The translations under genes and the position numbers were made by a program. A stretch of DNA of 62,602 nt, taken from contig CAIPKV010000073.1 of NCBI GenBank assembly GCA_903865745.1, positions 1 to 62,602 on the forward strand. The letters are read 5' to 3'. This DNA is from an uncultured Verrucomicrobia subdivision 3 bacterium. GTDB taxonomy: Bacteria > Verrucomicrobiota > Verrucomicrobiia > Limisphaerales > UBA11358. The notes beneath the pieces are model-generated. The model worked only from the letters and a program-made list of their open reading frames with translations, did no database searches and had not been told where the DNA came from. The stretch's first letter is position 1, and the number at the start of each line of letters is the position of its first letter. Positions 1 to 9,907 of this stretch are shown here, piece by piece.

Positions 1-1
1 T

Positions 2-1447
2 GTGGACGGAGTCACTGCTGGAACCGGCAGTGGCACTTTCACACCTGACGCAGCCGCCAAGCTTATTTTTGGGGCACAGGATAATAGCGGCTATCGTAGT
101 TCCGGCGCTTTGCTTAGCGACTTGCGGTTTTATAACTACGCCTTGACCGCCAGTCAGGTGAGTGAGCTGACCCTGGCCCCCGGATTGCCGACCGTCAGCA
201 ATCCCAACAGCTTGGAGATATATCAAGGGCTGAATGCGACCTTTAGTGCGGTTGCGCTCGGCAATCCGGAACCCACGGTTCAATGGTATCGCAACGGCAA
301 TCCTATTTCCGGGGCCACCAGCCCAACCTTAACCATAACCAATGTGGGAATTGCCCAACAGGCTTCCTACACGATTGTTGCTGCCAACAGTTTTGGCAGT
401 GTCACGTCCAGTCCGGCCATATTAACCATCATTAATCCGCCAGGGAATGGCACCTATGCCAGCGCCATCCTCGCCCAGAACCCGATGGGCTACTGGCGTT
501 TCAGCGATGGCGGTGGCACGAATGCGTATGATTATGTCGGTGGCAATAACGCTTACGACACGAATTACATGAATAACGGCAACGGCAGCACGGGCAACCC
601 CGCCACCTTGGGAGCCGGTCCGCAGCCATCGACGTTTCCCGGTTTTGAAACCACGAACACGGCGCCGTTCTTGGATGGTCTCAGTCAGGGTTACTCGTCT
701 AGCGTTGGCTTGTTCAACAATCGAAGCAATTTCACCATCATGGGCTGGTTCAATCTTGATCCAAGCCAATATCCGATAGCCGCTGATCCGTTCATCCATC
801 CGGATGGGCGCGCGTCACTGTTCGGCCAAGAATGGGCGTCGGAAATAGGCATTTATCAGGGCACAAACCTGTATTTCTACGCCACCGGCATCAGTGCCAC
901 GATATTCGCCAATACCAACCTTGTTCCTGGCGTTTGGAACTTCGTTGCGGCGGTATCAGACGCGACGGCCAATACCACCACGCTTTATTTGAATGGCGCG
1001 GTGGTTGGGACAGCATTGGCCTGCCCAGGAACGGTGAATCCCTACCTTTTCAGCATCGGCAAGAACGTGGCCTATTTCCCTTCGGGCGGGTATGACAACG
1101 CGTTCTTCCCCGGCAGCCTGGATGAGGTGGCGGCGTTTGATCACCCGCTTTCCTTGTCGCAAATACAGGCACTTTACCAGACAGCGGTTGCCCTCGCCAA
1201 CGTGCCTCCGACCAATGTGGTAGCCAAGGTCGCTAGCATCAGCGGCACGAACAACCTCATCCTCACCGGAGCCGGCGGCAGTGGTTCAAGCTATACGGTG
1301 CTGACGACAACCAATCTGACCACGCCGCTGGCAAATTGGTCCACCAATGCGACTGGCCTGCCGTTTGGTGCGGGCGGTTCGGTGAATTACACGAATCCGA
1401 TTAACCCGGCCACACCGAAACTCTTTTATCGTATCCGCGTCCCTTGA
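2..1447 (+). CDS. LamG/Ig-like secreted protein, 5' truncated
   Basis: The reading frame is open from the first bases of the window, so this is the C-terminal 481 residues of a longer protein whose start lies upstream. It begins with the tail of a LamG (concanavalin-like) domain, followed by an Ig-like domain at about residues 58-142 (YQGLNATFSAVA, VQWYRNGNPISGA, ASYTIVAANSFG). A second LamG/laminin-G-like domain lies at about 150-395 (GYWRFSD, FTIMGWF, GSLDEVAAFDHPLS). The end (YTVLTTTNL ... LFYRIRVP) resembles the closing segment of many verrucomicrobial extracellular proteins. An exported, surface or polysaccharide-binding role is inferred from the domains; the signal peptide is outside the window. 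No enzymatic motif is visible. Confidence 0.85.
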   Translation: MDGVTAGTGSGTFTPDAAAKLIFGAQDNSGYRSSGALLSDLRFYNYALTASQVSELTLAPGLPTVSNPNSLEIYQGLNATFSAVALGNPEPTVQWYRNGNPISGATSPTLTITNVGIAQQASYTIVAANSFGSVTSSPAILTIINPPGNGTYASAILAQNPMGYWRFSDGGGTNAYDYVGGNNAYDTNYMNNGNGSTGNPATLGAGPQPSTFPGFETTNTAPFLDGLSQGYSSSVGLFNNRSNFTIMGWFNLDPSQYPIAADPFIHPDGRASLFGQEWASEIGIYQGTNLYFYATGISATIFANTNLVPGVWNFVAAVSDATANTTTLYLNGAVVGTALACPGTVNPYLFSIGKNVAYFPSGGYDNAFFPGSLDEVAAFDHPLSLSQIQALYQTAVALANVPPTNVVAKVASISGTNNLILTGAGGSGSSYTVLTTTNLTTPLANWSTNATGLPFGAGGSVNYTNPINPATPKLFYRIRVP

Positions 1448-1478
1448 GCGGCGGGCGGCATTTGCTTAGATTGATGTA

Positions 1479-2311
1479 ATGAGAATTAGTCACAAAGACC
1501 GGCTGGAGGTTGACAAGCCTTCAGTCGGTTTCACTTTAATTGAACTCTTGGTGGTCATTGCGATCATCGCCATTCTGGCGGCCTTGCTGCTGCCGGCGTT
1601 GTCGATAACCAAGGCCAAAGCCAAAGCGATTAATTGCGTGAGCAACGACCGGCAGGTGATGCTGGCGACGAAGCTCTATATTGATGACAACGGCGGCACG
1701 ATCCTGCCCTTGTGGATCAATGTCGGGGCGGGGGGCTACATGCGCCCGATCCGACGTTCGCCCTCCAGAACACCACGTTTTATTGGTGGCCGGACAAGCT
1801 CCGGAAAGACGGCTACGGTGCGGAAAAGGGCGTGATGAACTGCCCTGCGCTCACCCAAGCCGCATCAAAGGCCAATGGCGGCCAGGCCAACTCCACCCAG
1901 CCGCTCGGCATCGGCATGAATTCCTTTGAATATGGCTGGACCGCCCAGACACCCGGCCTGCCGCCGCACCCATACAGTCATGCCAAGGAAAATCAGGTGG
2001 CCGAGCCGGGTCAATCCGTGACCTTTGCGGATGCGGCCCTGGTTTCCAATCCGCGCGATCCGGATGCGGACAACTGGAAGGAAGTTCCGGCGACTGCCAG
2101 CATTTATTTTCGCGTGCCTAGCGATTCGCAAAACGGCAATGAATACGTGCTGGATCCGACACGCACCATCGGGCGTCATGCCGGGCGGGTGAATGCATGC
2201 TTTTTTGACGGTCACGTGGCGGCGATCAAAAACAGCGCGATGGGCTATAATTATCAACGAACCGACGAGCTGGCGCTCTGGGCCAGAAACCATAACGGAC
2301 TTATTCCATGA
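1479..2311 (+). pseudogene. Pseudopilin-like protein (H-X9-DG type), frameshifted
   Basis: The N-terminus carries a type IV prepilin signal ([20 protein letters not shown]), and the rest matches its neighbour at 2308 in layout, ending in a GRHAGRVNACFFDGHVA block typical of the verrucomicrobial/planctomycete pseudopilin family. The frame is broken: residues up to about 1740 read in one frame, and the downstream part (from [18 protein letters not shown]) reads in the -1 frame. The break falls at or just after a G-rich run at 1725-1735 that ends in six Gs. It could be a real mutation, a base lost in sequencing, or -1 slippage on the G run. The 3' end overlaps the next gene start by ATGA (2308-2311), suggesting translational coupling and a once-intact gene. 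If functional it would be an exported, membrane-anchored protein processed by prepilin peptidase. Confidence 0.8.
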
Positions 2312-3126
2312 AACTCCAAATTTCACTTTCATTACGGCGGGCATTCACACTCATTGAACTGCTGGTGGTCATCGCCATCATCGCCATTTTGGCGGCGATG
2401 CTGCTTCCGGCCTTGAGCAAGGCCAAAGCCAAGGCCAAGACCATCGCCTGCCTGAGCAACATGAAGCAGGTGGGGATCGCCGAAATCATGTATAGCGACG
2501 ACGCGCAGGGGCAAATCATTCCGCTCTACACGGTGCCCACCACGCCGTTGGCCATCGACCCGAACTGGATTGTGCAAAACGCAACCGGGTATTTCTGGCA
2601 GGATCGGCTGCGCTTGGGCGGATATATGAAAACCTTCAGCGCGTTTGATTGTCCGGCCTTGCAAGCATTTGCGGGTAATGCCACGCAGAACATCGGCGGC
2701 GGTTTTGCGGTCAACCATACGCTAGGCATCGGCATCAACGAGCCGGAAATTGGAAATTTCTGGCGGGATGACGCTCCAGCTGTGCCGTTCAAACAGACGC
2801 AAGTTGCCATGCCTTCCCAGTGCATTGGCTGGGCCGATGCCGGAGCCGTGACCCCGGCCAGTGTGCGGAAGGGTCCGGACAATTGGGTGCCGGATGCGAC
2901 CTATGATGCGCTGGCGTTTTCGTATTTGGGCTTCGGGGCGACGTATTTTCGCGATCCTACGGATGGCCTATGGGTAAATGGCGATGCCTTGCCGGTTCCA
3001 CGGCATGGCCAGCGGGTGAACTTCCTATTCATGGATGGCCATGACGAGAGCAAAAAGAACAGCAGCATTGGCTGGTCATTACCCCGGACTGACGAGGGTG
3101 CCCTGTGGGCGCGCAGTCACAGCTGA
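2308..3126 (+). CDS. Pseudopilin-like protein with prepilin N-terminal methylation domain
   Basis: This 272-residue protein starts with a short basic leader, then [20 protein letters not shown], the class III signal recognised by prepilin peptidase with the conserved glutamate at +5. The body has the family landmarks: a [15 protein letters not shown] helix, a DCPAL motif, and a C-terminal [16 protein letters not shown] block. The protein is a paralogue of the frameshifted gene immediately upstream and its start overlaps that gene's stop, so the pair arose by tandem duplication. In Verrucomicrobiota such proteins occur in many copies, often beside secreted carbohydrate enzymes; their molecular role is not established. 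No pilus assembly genes are in the window. Confidence 0.9.
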   Translation: MKLQISLSLRRAFTLIELLVVIAIIAILAAMLLPALSKAKAKAKTIACLSNMKQVGIAEIMYSDDAQGQIIPLYTVPTTPLAIDPNWIVQNATGYFWQDRLRLGGYMKTFSAFDCPALQAFAGNATQNIGGGFAVNHTLGIGINEPEIGNFWRDDAPAVPFKQTQVAMPSQCIGWADAGAVTPASVRKGPDNWVPDATYDALAFSYLGFGATYFRDPTDGLWVNGDALPVPRHGQRVNFLFMDGHDESKKNSSIGWSLPRTDEGALWARSHS

Positions 3127-3141
3127 TTTCAGGTTCTTGCC

Positions 3142-3414
3142 ATGAAACCTATTTTTCTTGCGGGTCTGCTGTTCTTGGCGCTGGTAACGGGTTGCGGCCA
3201 TAAAAAAAGCCCCGGGCCGGAAAATGCGGCCTCGTTGGAGGAGCTGAACCGCGCACTGGCCGTGGTGGCGATGCGCAGTGGTTATAATCCGCCGCCGACC
3301 AACGAGCTGGCAAAATTTCTGGCGCTCTCTGGCAAGACCATGCCGGTGCCGCCGCCCGGCAAAAAATTAGTGATGGCTCCAGATCGACGCCAGTTCGTGC
3401 TGGTAGATCAATAG
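3142..3414 (+). CDS. Small lipoprotein
   Basis: A 90-residue protein with a lipoprotein signal (FLALVTGC, lipobox cysteine at about residue 18) followed by a short lysine- and proline-rich mature part. It starts 15 bp after the pseudopilin stop, so the two are probably cotranscribed. No conserved enzymatic domain is recognised. The mature part contains two proline-rich patches (PPPTNE and PVPPPGKK), which fits a periplasmic tether or small accessory factor for the neighbouring exported proteins. The function is unknown. Confidence 0.75.
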   Translation: MKPIFLAGLLFLALVTGCGHKKSPGPENAASLEELNRALAVVAMRSGYNPPPTNELAKFLALSGKTMPVPPPGKKLVMAPDRRQFVLVDQ

Positions 3415-3528
3415 CGGCAATTTTAAGGCTGCAGCGGTTGAAGCGCGGCTCAATGATTTTTTAATTTACCTTGAGCGTGAGCTTCGATGACTCGGCTTGT
3501 AACAGGGTTGGCAAAAAACAGCGCGATT

Positions 3529-6500
3529 ATGAAAAATATATTTAATTGGCGACGGCTCGTATTGGCCTTGGCCGGTGCGCTGGCCTGGAATGCGTCCGCT
3601 CAACTGGTGGTTTTCGAGCCAGCAAGCGGCTACTGGAATGTTCCAGGCAACTGGAGTAGCGGTAGCGTGCCGATGAACGGTCAGAGTCCCGATATCCTCA
3701 ACGGCAGCACGGCCATCGTCACCAACGACGTTGGGAGTTGCGGGAACACTTATGTGGGTCAAGGTAATTACCCAACCTTAACCGGCACGGTGCTTTTCCG
3801 TCCCGGAGCGATTTTGACAACGGCAAATTTGTTCCTCGGGCGTGACTCGACAAATTATGGCCAATTCAGTCAATCTGGCGGTGTATTGACCGTTCCTGGC
3901 TACGTGAGTGTCGGCGATGCGGCAGACGGTTCGGGTGCCAGTGGCGAATACGATCTTTCAGGAGGCCTGCTGCAACTGCCAGTTGGCGGCAGCTATGTGC
4001 AGGTGGGTAACCAAGGCTTGGGTCGGATGGTGGTGGCGGGTTCGGCGGTGCTCAACACGCCTACGCTGGCGGTGGGTAACACCGCCGGCTCTTCCGGGTC
4101 GCAATTGTTCCAGTGGGGCGGAACGATCAATGTGACCAATTTTACCATTGGCTCCATGGCGGGCGAGAGCAATTGTTCCTACACGATTTCGGCCGGCGCG
4201 GTGCAGTGGAGCGGGCTGTTGTTGATTCAGGATTTGATGGCAGTGCAGGGCACCCGATATTCGTTGCAAGGCCCGACCACCGGCGTCGTGGGGTTGCAAC
4301 TGACTGGTGCTGGCACGCTACAGTTGCAAATGGACGGAGCAGGCATTGCGCCGATTCAGCTTAACGGCTCTCAACTGGCCATCGCTGCCGGCAGCAAACT
4401 CATCGTGGATGGCTCTCAATATTCGCGTTGGAACGGAAGTCCGGGCAGCTTTACATTGATACACCACGGCGGATATGCCGGCCAGACGGGTTTCACGGCC
4501 ACGAATGTCATCTTCACCGGATTCGGGAATTTGACACCCACGCTGGTATATTCGCCGAATACGGTGACGCTGGTGTTAAGCCTAGCGGCGGGCGGGCAGC
4601 CGCAGTCCGGTCAGGGTTTGCTGTGCGAATACTGGCAAGTTCCCATCACGGTGAACCCAAGCCTGAACAACCGATCCATACCAGCGCCATTGTCTGTGCT
4701 ACCGGATTTTACGAACTCGCTGGTGGCGGAGCACCCCATTTTTGGACGAGTCGTGTCGAATTTTGACCTTTCCGGACGCTTGCAGGACACGAATTATTTC
4801 ATGAGATTCTCAGGTTACATAAATGTGCCTACCAACGGTTCGTATACTTTTTACCTGAGTTCGGACGATGGCTCGAAGTTGTGGCTGGATAGCGCTCTGC
4901 TGGTCAACAATGACGGAGTTCATGCCGCGCAGGAGGTTTCAGGTCTTACCAATCTTGCTGCCGGAATGCACTCGCTAGTTGTCGGCTATTTTCAAGCAAG
5001 CGGCAACCAGAGTCTGGCCGTCAGTTGGAGCGGACCAGGATTTGGCAAGCAGGCCATATCTAATTCTGCATTATATCTTTCAGCCCAAATCAACCAGCCG
5101 GTGCGGCAGCCGGTATATCAGAATATCGTTCAGGACTCTGAGGCTACTTATAACTACGCCCCGTCCTTCATGTATGACGAGGTGGAGGGTCTTTACAAAA
5201 TCTGGATGTGCGGTTCCGGCATCCCCGGTTGTGTGGGGGGCGACAACATCCTCTACCGCGAAGCCACCTCTCTACAAGGTTTGATGACGGCCCCGCTTTC
5301 GGTGGCGTTGCAACCCAGTCTGGACCCGACCAAGTTTGACCAAATCCACGCGTGTGATCCAAATGTGTATCGGGTTGGCAATCTCCTGTATATGGGATAC
5401 GGGGGAAACACCGACGGCAGTCAGTTGGTGGCGACCACGCGTCTGGGCATGGCCGTTAGCTATGACGGCGGGCGGACGTTTCAGCGATTGAACAATGGTA
5501 ATGCCATCATTTCACCCAGCTCGCCCGACGCCAATCTTTATGGCATAGGCCAGCCGGCGGTGGCGCAAGGTCCGGATGGTTATTACTACATGATTTATAC
5601 TGACGTTAGTGCCACCAATTCAAATGTGGGTGGAGACATTCGCGTTATCAGATCCTCTGACCCCGGTTTTTCGCCGGGAAGTTTTACCAATGTGGCAACC
5701 CTTACGGTCAATTCGGTTGGCGGAGCCTCACTTGATTTGGGATACGACACGAACAAGGCGCAGTTCATTATTATAGTGAATCAATCACCTGTTAATACAC
5801 TGGAGTATTATAACACCAATTGGAGCTACGATCATGCGGTTTTTTATACCAACAATTTTGGCTGGCAGTTCGGAGAGGGAATAGGCCTGCTGATGACTTC
5901 GCATAAACAACCGGTGAGTTATCTGCAGGAGGGCGTGCCAAACTATGTTTTCTCGGCGTCCGTGGTGGACTCGACCAATGACACGTCCTTGTGGGCAAAT
6001 TGGGTGGCGGGGGATCTGAAATACCTTGTTTATCCGCAAACTTTGACGCCCGCAACCAATCTGATCATTAACGGCAATTTCACGGCGAACGCGGTGGCGT
6101 TCACCAACCCGCCGGGCTATACCTCGCCTTGGAGTTCTGGAAATCCTTCTGCCATCACCGGCTGGATCAACCTGTCCAATTCATTGGCGGGCGTGAACGG
6201 CATCGCCACCAGCGCGGGCGATGCCTTTGGCCCGGCCAGCACCGGTGGCCGCAATTATGCCTTCATTCAAGGCGGCGTAAACGGGTTGGCGCAAAATCTG
6301 GCGCTGGCAGCCAACACGACGTATCAGTTGGATTTTGAAGTCGCGGCGCGCGTGGGCAACACGCCTAATTATCAGGTTCTCCTTGGCGACGGCACGCAGG
6401 TATTTTATACGTTCACCAATGCCGCCAACAACGTCGCGTTCGTCCACATTACGGCGACATTCACCACGCCTTCCGCTTTCAAGGCCACGCCGTTCATTCA

Positions 6501-7665
6501 GCTACTTAATCTCAGTCCCGGCGACAACACGATTGATTTTGCCAACGTCTCGCTGTTTGTGGTGGGAGGCAAAGGTCCCACCCAAACTTCGCTGGTAGTG
6601 AGTCCGAATCCCTCGACCTACGGCGGTGCGGTGACGCTCACCGCTACAGTGCGAACCACCAACGGAATTCCGACGGGCACGATCACGTTCATGGACGGCG
6701 TAAAAATTCTCGGCTCGGCTGCACTCGGCAACGGTAGCGGCCTCACCGCCACGGCCGTGCTGACGCTCACCAATCTGGTAGCAGCTACGCATAGCCTCAC
6801 CGCCACATACGGTGGCGACACCAACAATGCTGGAAGCCTTTCAAGTATCCGTTCACTGACGGTGAATCCATCATCTTCCACCACTGCCTTGGTGAGTTTG
6901 CTGAATCCGTCGCTACCCGGACAGAATGTGACTTTCACGGCCACGGTCAGAGCGGTTTCTCCGGGAGCAGGCACGCCAACAAATCTCGTTCAATTTCGCA
7001 CCAATAACGTGGCGGTCGCGCTGGTCAATTTAGACGCCAGCGCGCAGGCGGTTTTCGCCACGGGTTTGTTGCCGCACGGATCAAACACAGTTACGGCGGA
7101 ATATGTGAGCGATGGGAATTTTTTCGCCAGCACGAACAGCATGACGCAGGTGGTCAACACACCGCCGGTGGTAAACCCACTGTTGCTCGGCGCGGTGAGT
7201 GGATTGCGGGCAACTTTGAAAATCATCAATGGTGGCAACGGTCCAACGGATGCCGAGGGTGATCCGCTGTTGGTCACGGCTGTGGGCGCGCCCGCTCACG
7301 GTCTCGCCAGCACTGACGGCACCAACGCAACTTACACGGCGACGAACAATTTTGCCGGCACGGATGCTTTCAGCTTCACGGTGAGCGACAACTATGGCGC
7401 AACGGCGACGAATGCCGTAACGGTGACCGTCATCGCCAACAGTGCTGGTTTGAATCAGTTGACCGCCGGATTGAGCAGTGGGAATGTGGTGTTGACGTTT
7501 TCTGGCATTCCGTGGAACACCTATGCCTTGGAGCAAACGTTCAACTTGTCACCGGCAGTCTGGTTGCCGGTCGTGACCAATCTGGCCGCCGCCAACGGTT
7601 CCCTGCAATTTACCAATTCGACAATTGGCACGAATAGCTTCTGGCGAATCCGAAATGTTCCGTAG
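3529..7665 (+). CDS. Giant secreted PA14/beta-propeller/Ig multidomain protein
   Basis: About 1378 residues from ATG 3529, chosen because it places a clean signal peptide (MKNIFNWRRLVLALAGALAW, cleavage after NASA) at the start; an ATG at 3487 adds 14 residues ahead of it. Regions in order: repeat-type beta-helix passenger (about 25-350, motifs such as LFLGRDSTNYGQFSQSGGVL); PA14 domain (about 361-517, NGSYTFYLSSDDGSKLWLD); a five-bladed-propeller region like GH43/sialidase folds (about 530-837, YAPSFMYDEVEGLYKIWMCG); a CBM/DUF642-like region (843-1010, GNFTANAVAF, YQLDFEVAA); two Big_3_5 Ig-like domains (1017-1210); a cadherin-like domain (about 1224-1302, DAFSFTVSDNYGATATN); and the terminal FWRIRNVP segment. 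It is probably an exported glycan-binding or glycan-degrading protein; catalytic residues of the propeller cannot be assigned by eye. Confidence 0.85.
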   Translation: MKNIFNWRRLVLALAGALAWNASAQLVVFEPASGYWNVPGNWSSGSVPMNGQSPDILNGSTAIVTNDVGSCGNTYVGQGNYPTLTGTVLFRPGAILTTANLFLGRDSTNYGQFSQSGGVLTVPGYVSVGDAADGSGASGEYDLSGGLLQLPVGGSYVQVGNQGLGRMVVAGSAVLNTPTLAVGNTAGSSGSQLFQWGGTINVTNFTIGSMAGESNCSYTISAGAVQWSGLLLIQDLMAVQGTRYSLQGPTTGVVGLQLTGAGTLQLQMDGAGIAPIQLNGSQLAIAAGSKLIVDGSQYSRWNGSPGSFTLIHHGGYAGQTGFTATNVIFTGFGNLTPTLVYSPNTVTLVLSLAAGGQPQSGQGLLCEYWQVPITVNPSLNNRSIPAPLSVLPDFTNSLVAEHPIFGRVVSNFDLSGRLQDTNYFMRFSGYINVPTNGSYTFYLSSDDGSKLWLDSALLVNNDGVHAAQEVSGLTNLAAGMHSLVVGYFQASGNQSLAVSWSGPGFGKQAISNSALYLSAQINQPVRQPVYQNIVQDSEATYNYAPSFMYDEVEGLYKIWMCGSGIPGCVGGDNILYREATSLQGLMTAPLSVALQPSLDPTKFDQIHACDPNVYRVGNLLYMGYGGNTDGSQLVATTRLGMAVSYDGGRTFQRLNNGNAIISPSSPDANLYGIGQPAVAQGPDGYYYMIYTDVSATNSNVGGDIRVIRSSDPGFSPGSFTNVATLTVNSVGGASLDLGYDTNKAQFIIIVNQSPVNTLEYYNTNWSYDHAVFYTNNFGWQFGEGIGLLMTSHKQPVSYLQEGVPNYVFSASVVDSTNDTSLWANWVAGDLKYLVYPQTLTPATNLIINGNFTANAVAFTNPPGYTSPWSSGNPSAITGWINLSNSLAGVNGIATSAGDAFGPASTGGRNYAFIQGGVNGLAQNLALAANTTYQLDFEVAARVGNTPNYQVLLGDGTQVFYTFTNAANNVAFVHITATFTTPSAFKATPFIQLLNLSPGDNTIDFANVSLFVVGGKGPTQTSLVVSPNPSTYGGAVTLTATVRTTNGIPTGTITFMDGVKILGSAALGNGSGLTATAVLTLTNLVAATHSLTATYGGDTNNAGSLSSIRSLTVNPSSSTTALVSLLNPSLPGQNVTFTATVRAVSPGAGTPTNLVQFRTNNVAVALVNLDASAQAVFATGLLPHGSNTVTAEYVSDGNFFASTNSMTQVVNTPPVVNPLLLGAVSGLRATLKIINGGNGPTDAEGDPLLVTAVGAPAHGLASTDGTNATYTATNNFAGTDAFSFTVSDNYGATATNAVTVTVIANSAGLNQLTAGLSSGNVVLTFSGIPWNTYALEQTFNLSPAVWLPVVTNLAAANGSLQFTNSTIGTNSFWRIRNVP

Positions 7666-7831
7666 CTGGGCGTTTCACCACCATTCTCAAAAGAGCTTCA
7701 TATGCGCCGACGCAAATCAAACAGTCGCCACCGCCAAATCCCAATAATGGCTTTGGCCGGAACGCCTGTGTGCATAGGCGATCCTGCAAGCATGACCGAA
7801 AACAACTTTTTTACCCCGCGCTGCTGAGATC

Positions 7832-9871
7832 ATGAGCCAACGGTTTTTCAACACAATCATTTTGGGTATGCTGGTCGCAGCGGGCGGGGTTTGGGCCGGA
7901 GACTTGCCCTATTACCGCGACCTGTATCCCGATACCTGGGTCGGTCATGATTCGTTGGGACGCAATCAACCGACAGCGCAGGTGGTTGGGCCGGTAAAAA
8001 CCGACCATCGGCGTGTGACGGGTATTTTCTATATCACATGGCATAAGGATTCGAGACACGACCCGTTGATGAAATCGTATAATGCAGATGTCACCAAAGT
8101 GCTGGCCGCTGATCCCCAAGCCCGGCTGGATGCCAAACACCCGCTTTGGGCCAATCCGGATTATCATTGGAGTGAACCGGAGGCAGGCTACTTTTTGAGC
8201 AAGGATGAATATGTCATCCGCCACGATATGTCCATGCTCGCCGACGCGGGCGTAGATGTCATCATTTTGGATGTTACCAATGCAGAGCGTTATTGGGCCG
8301 AGTGGGAGGTAATATTTACGGTGATGCAAAAGATGAGAGCCGAAGGGAACCGCGTGCCGCAAATCTGCTTTTGGGCTTTCAACGGTCCGGTGATCACTGT
8401 GGTGCAGGAATTGTTTGAAAAAATCTATCAACCGGGCAGATACAAAGATCTTTGGTTTTATTGGAATGATAAGCCGTTGTTGCTTTACAACGCGACACCG
8501 GAAGTGGACGCAAACGGCCAGGGTATCAAACATCCCAATCCACATTATGATGCCGCCGCCAAGACCGACCCCAAACATCTGCATTACCGCGACCCCGAAT
8601 ATACCGAACCGTTCTATAAAGATTACACCCAAGCGGTCAAAAACTTCTTTACGCTCCGAACGATGTGGTGGGGTTACCGCGAATGGGCCGGAAAACGTTT
8701 CGTTGGCACGGAAGACAACTGGAGCTTCGGTTTGGATTTGGGCGACCCGCGTGTGGCTAAGATGACGCCCGACGAATTGGTGTCTACCCATAACGGGAAG
8801 AAGGAAGAAGCGGCGGTCACCCCCGCGCAACATGCTTCGTCCTTTGTCGGCAAGTCTTGGACACGGGCGGGCGGCGAGCCGACATTGAACCAGTATGATT
8901 TGCCGGAACCGACCTTGGTGCCGTGGCTTGGTAAAAAGGTAGAACATCCCGAGGGTTACGGAATCTATTTCCAGCAGCGCTGGGACGAGGCGATTCAGGG
9001 AGATCCACAGTTTATTTATATCAATGATTGGAATGAATGGATTGCCGGTAAATATCAACCGAAAGAAGGCGAGACAACTCCATTCATGGGTCGGAACAAT
9101 TCTTACTGGTTTGTTGACCAATACAACGCGGAATTTAACCGCACCATTCAGCCAATGAAGGGCGGCTACACGGACAATTACTACATGCAGATGGTGCAGA
9201 ACATCCGCCGCTACAAAGGCGTCCGCCCCATCCCGGAACTCCACGGCCTAAAGTCAATCAAGCTGGATGGAGGCTTCGCCGACTGGTCTGGCGTCGAGGT
9301 CGAATTCCGCGACACCGTGGGAGACACGATTCACCGCGATTACGATGGCTACGGCGGCTTGCATTACACGAATAATCTTGGTCGCAATGACATCATTACC
9401 AGCAAAGTCGCGGTGGATCAGGACAACGTGTATTTCTATGTGGAAACGCAGGACGCGCTCACGCAGCACACCGGCACAAATTGGATGTTGCTGCTGATCG
9501 ACGCCGACCAGAACCCAGACACTGGCTGGAACGGTTACGATTACATCATCAATCTCCAGGTGGTGGATGACAAGACCACCACGCTTCAGCGTTACGCCCC
9601 AGACGCTCCCGGCGGCCCGTGGATTGAAGTGGCCCGGCTGAATTATCGCTATGCCGGCAAGCGACTGGAACTAGCCGTGCCGCGCAAACTGCTTGGCTTG
9701 AAAGGCGATGCGTTCAGCTTTGACTTCAAATGGTGCGACAACCCGCCGGACTTGAAAGACCCGATCTCCTTGTGTCTCGCTGGCGACACCGCCCCGAACC
9801 GGCGGTTCAACTACCGCTGCCTCTGGAAGAAGAACGGGACGCAGATGGCTGCCACCAAACCTCTGAATTGA
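7832..9871 (+). CDS. Secreted GH71/GH99-like glycosidase with C-terminal CBM9-like domain
   Basis: 679 residues with a signal peptide (residues 1-22, FNTIILGMLVAAGGVWAG). Residues about 50-460 look like the (beta/alpha)8 glycosidase fold of the GH71/GH99-type group: the GIFYITWH start strand, MLADAGVDVIILDVTN, WFYWNDKPLLLYN and the late FIYINDWNEWIAGKY strand with the WNEW motif. The C-terminal 200 residues (from LKSIKLDGGFADWSGV) resemble family 9 carbohydrate-binding or DOMON-like domains (NVYFYVETQD, LLLIDADQNPDTGWNGYDY). It is the first gene of a run of exported glycosidases that ends in alpha-rhamnosidase, so it probably acts on the same polysaccharide. The exact GH family and substrate are uncertain. 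Confidence 0.75.
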   Translation: MSQRFFNTIILGMLVAAGGVWAGDLPYYRDLYPDTWVGHDSLGRNQPTAQVVGPVKTDHRRVTGIFYITWHKDSRHDPLMKSYNADVTKVLAADPQARLDAKHPLWANPDYHWSEPEAGYFLSKDEYVIRHDMSMLADAGVDVIILDVTNAERYWAEWEVIFTVMQKMRAEGNRVPQICFWAFNGPVITVVQELFEKIYQPGRYKDLWFYWNDKPLLLYNATPEVDANGQGIKHPNPHYDAAAKTDPKHLHYRDPEYTEPFYKDYTQAVKNFFTLRTMWWGYREWAGKRFVGTEDNWSFGLDLGDPRVAKMTPDELVSTHNGKKEEAAVTPAQHASSFVGKSWTRAGGEPTLNQYDLPEPTLVPWLGKKVEHPEGYGIYFQQRWDEAIQGDPQFIYINDWNEWIAGKYQPKEGETTPFMGRNNSYWFVDQYNAEFNRTIQPMKGGYTDNYYMQMVQNIRRYKGVRPIPELHGLKSIKLDGGFADWSGVEVEFRDTVGDTIHRDYDGYGGLHYTNNLGRNDIITSKVAVDQDNVYFYVETQDALTQHTGTNWMLLLIDADQNPDTGWNGYDYIINLQVVDDKTTTLQRYAPDAPGGPWIEVARLNYRYAGKRLELAVPRKLLGLKGDAFSFDFKWCDNPPDLKDPISLCLAGDTAPNRRFNYRCLWKKNGTQMAATKPLN

Positions 9872-9907
9872 TTAACCATTGCGAAAACACAACGTTCCTA
9901 TCACTTA

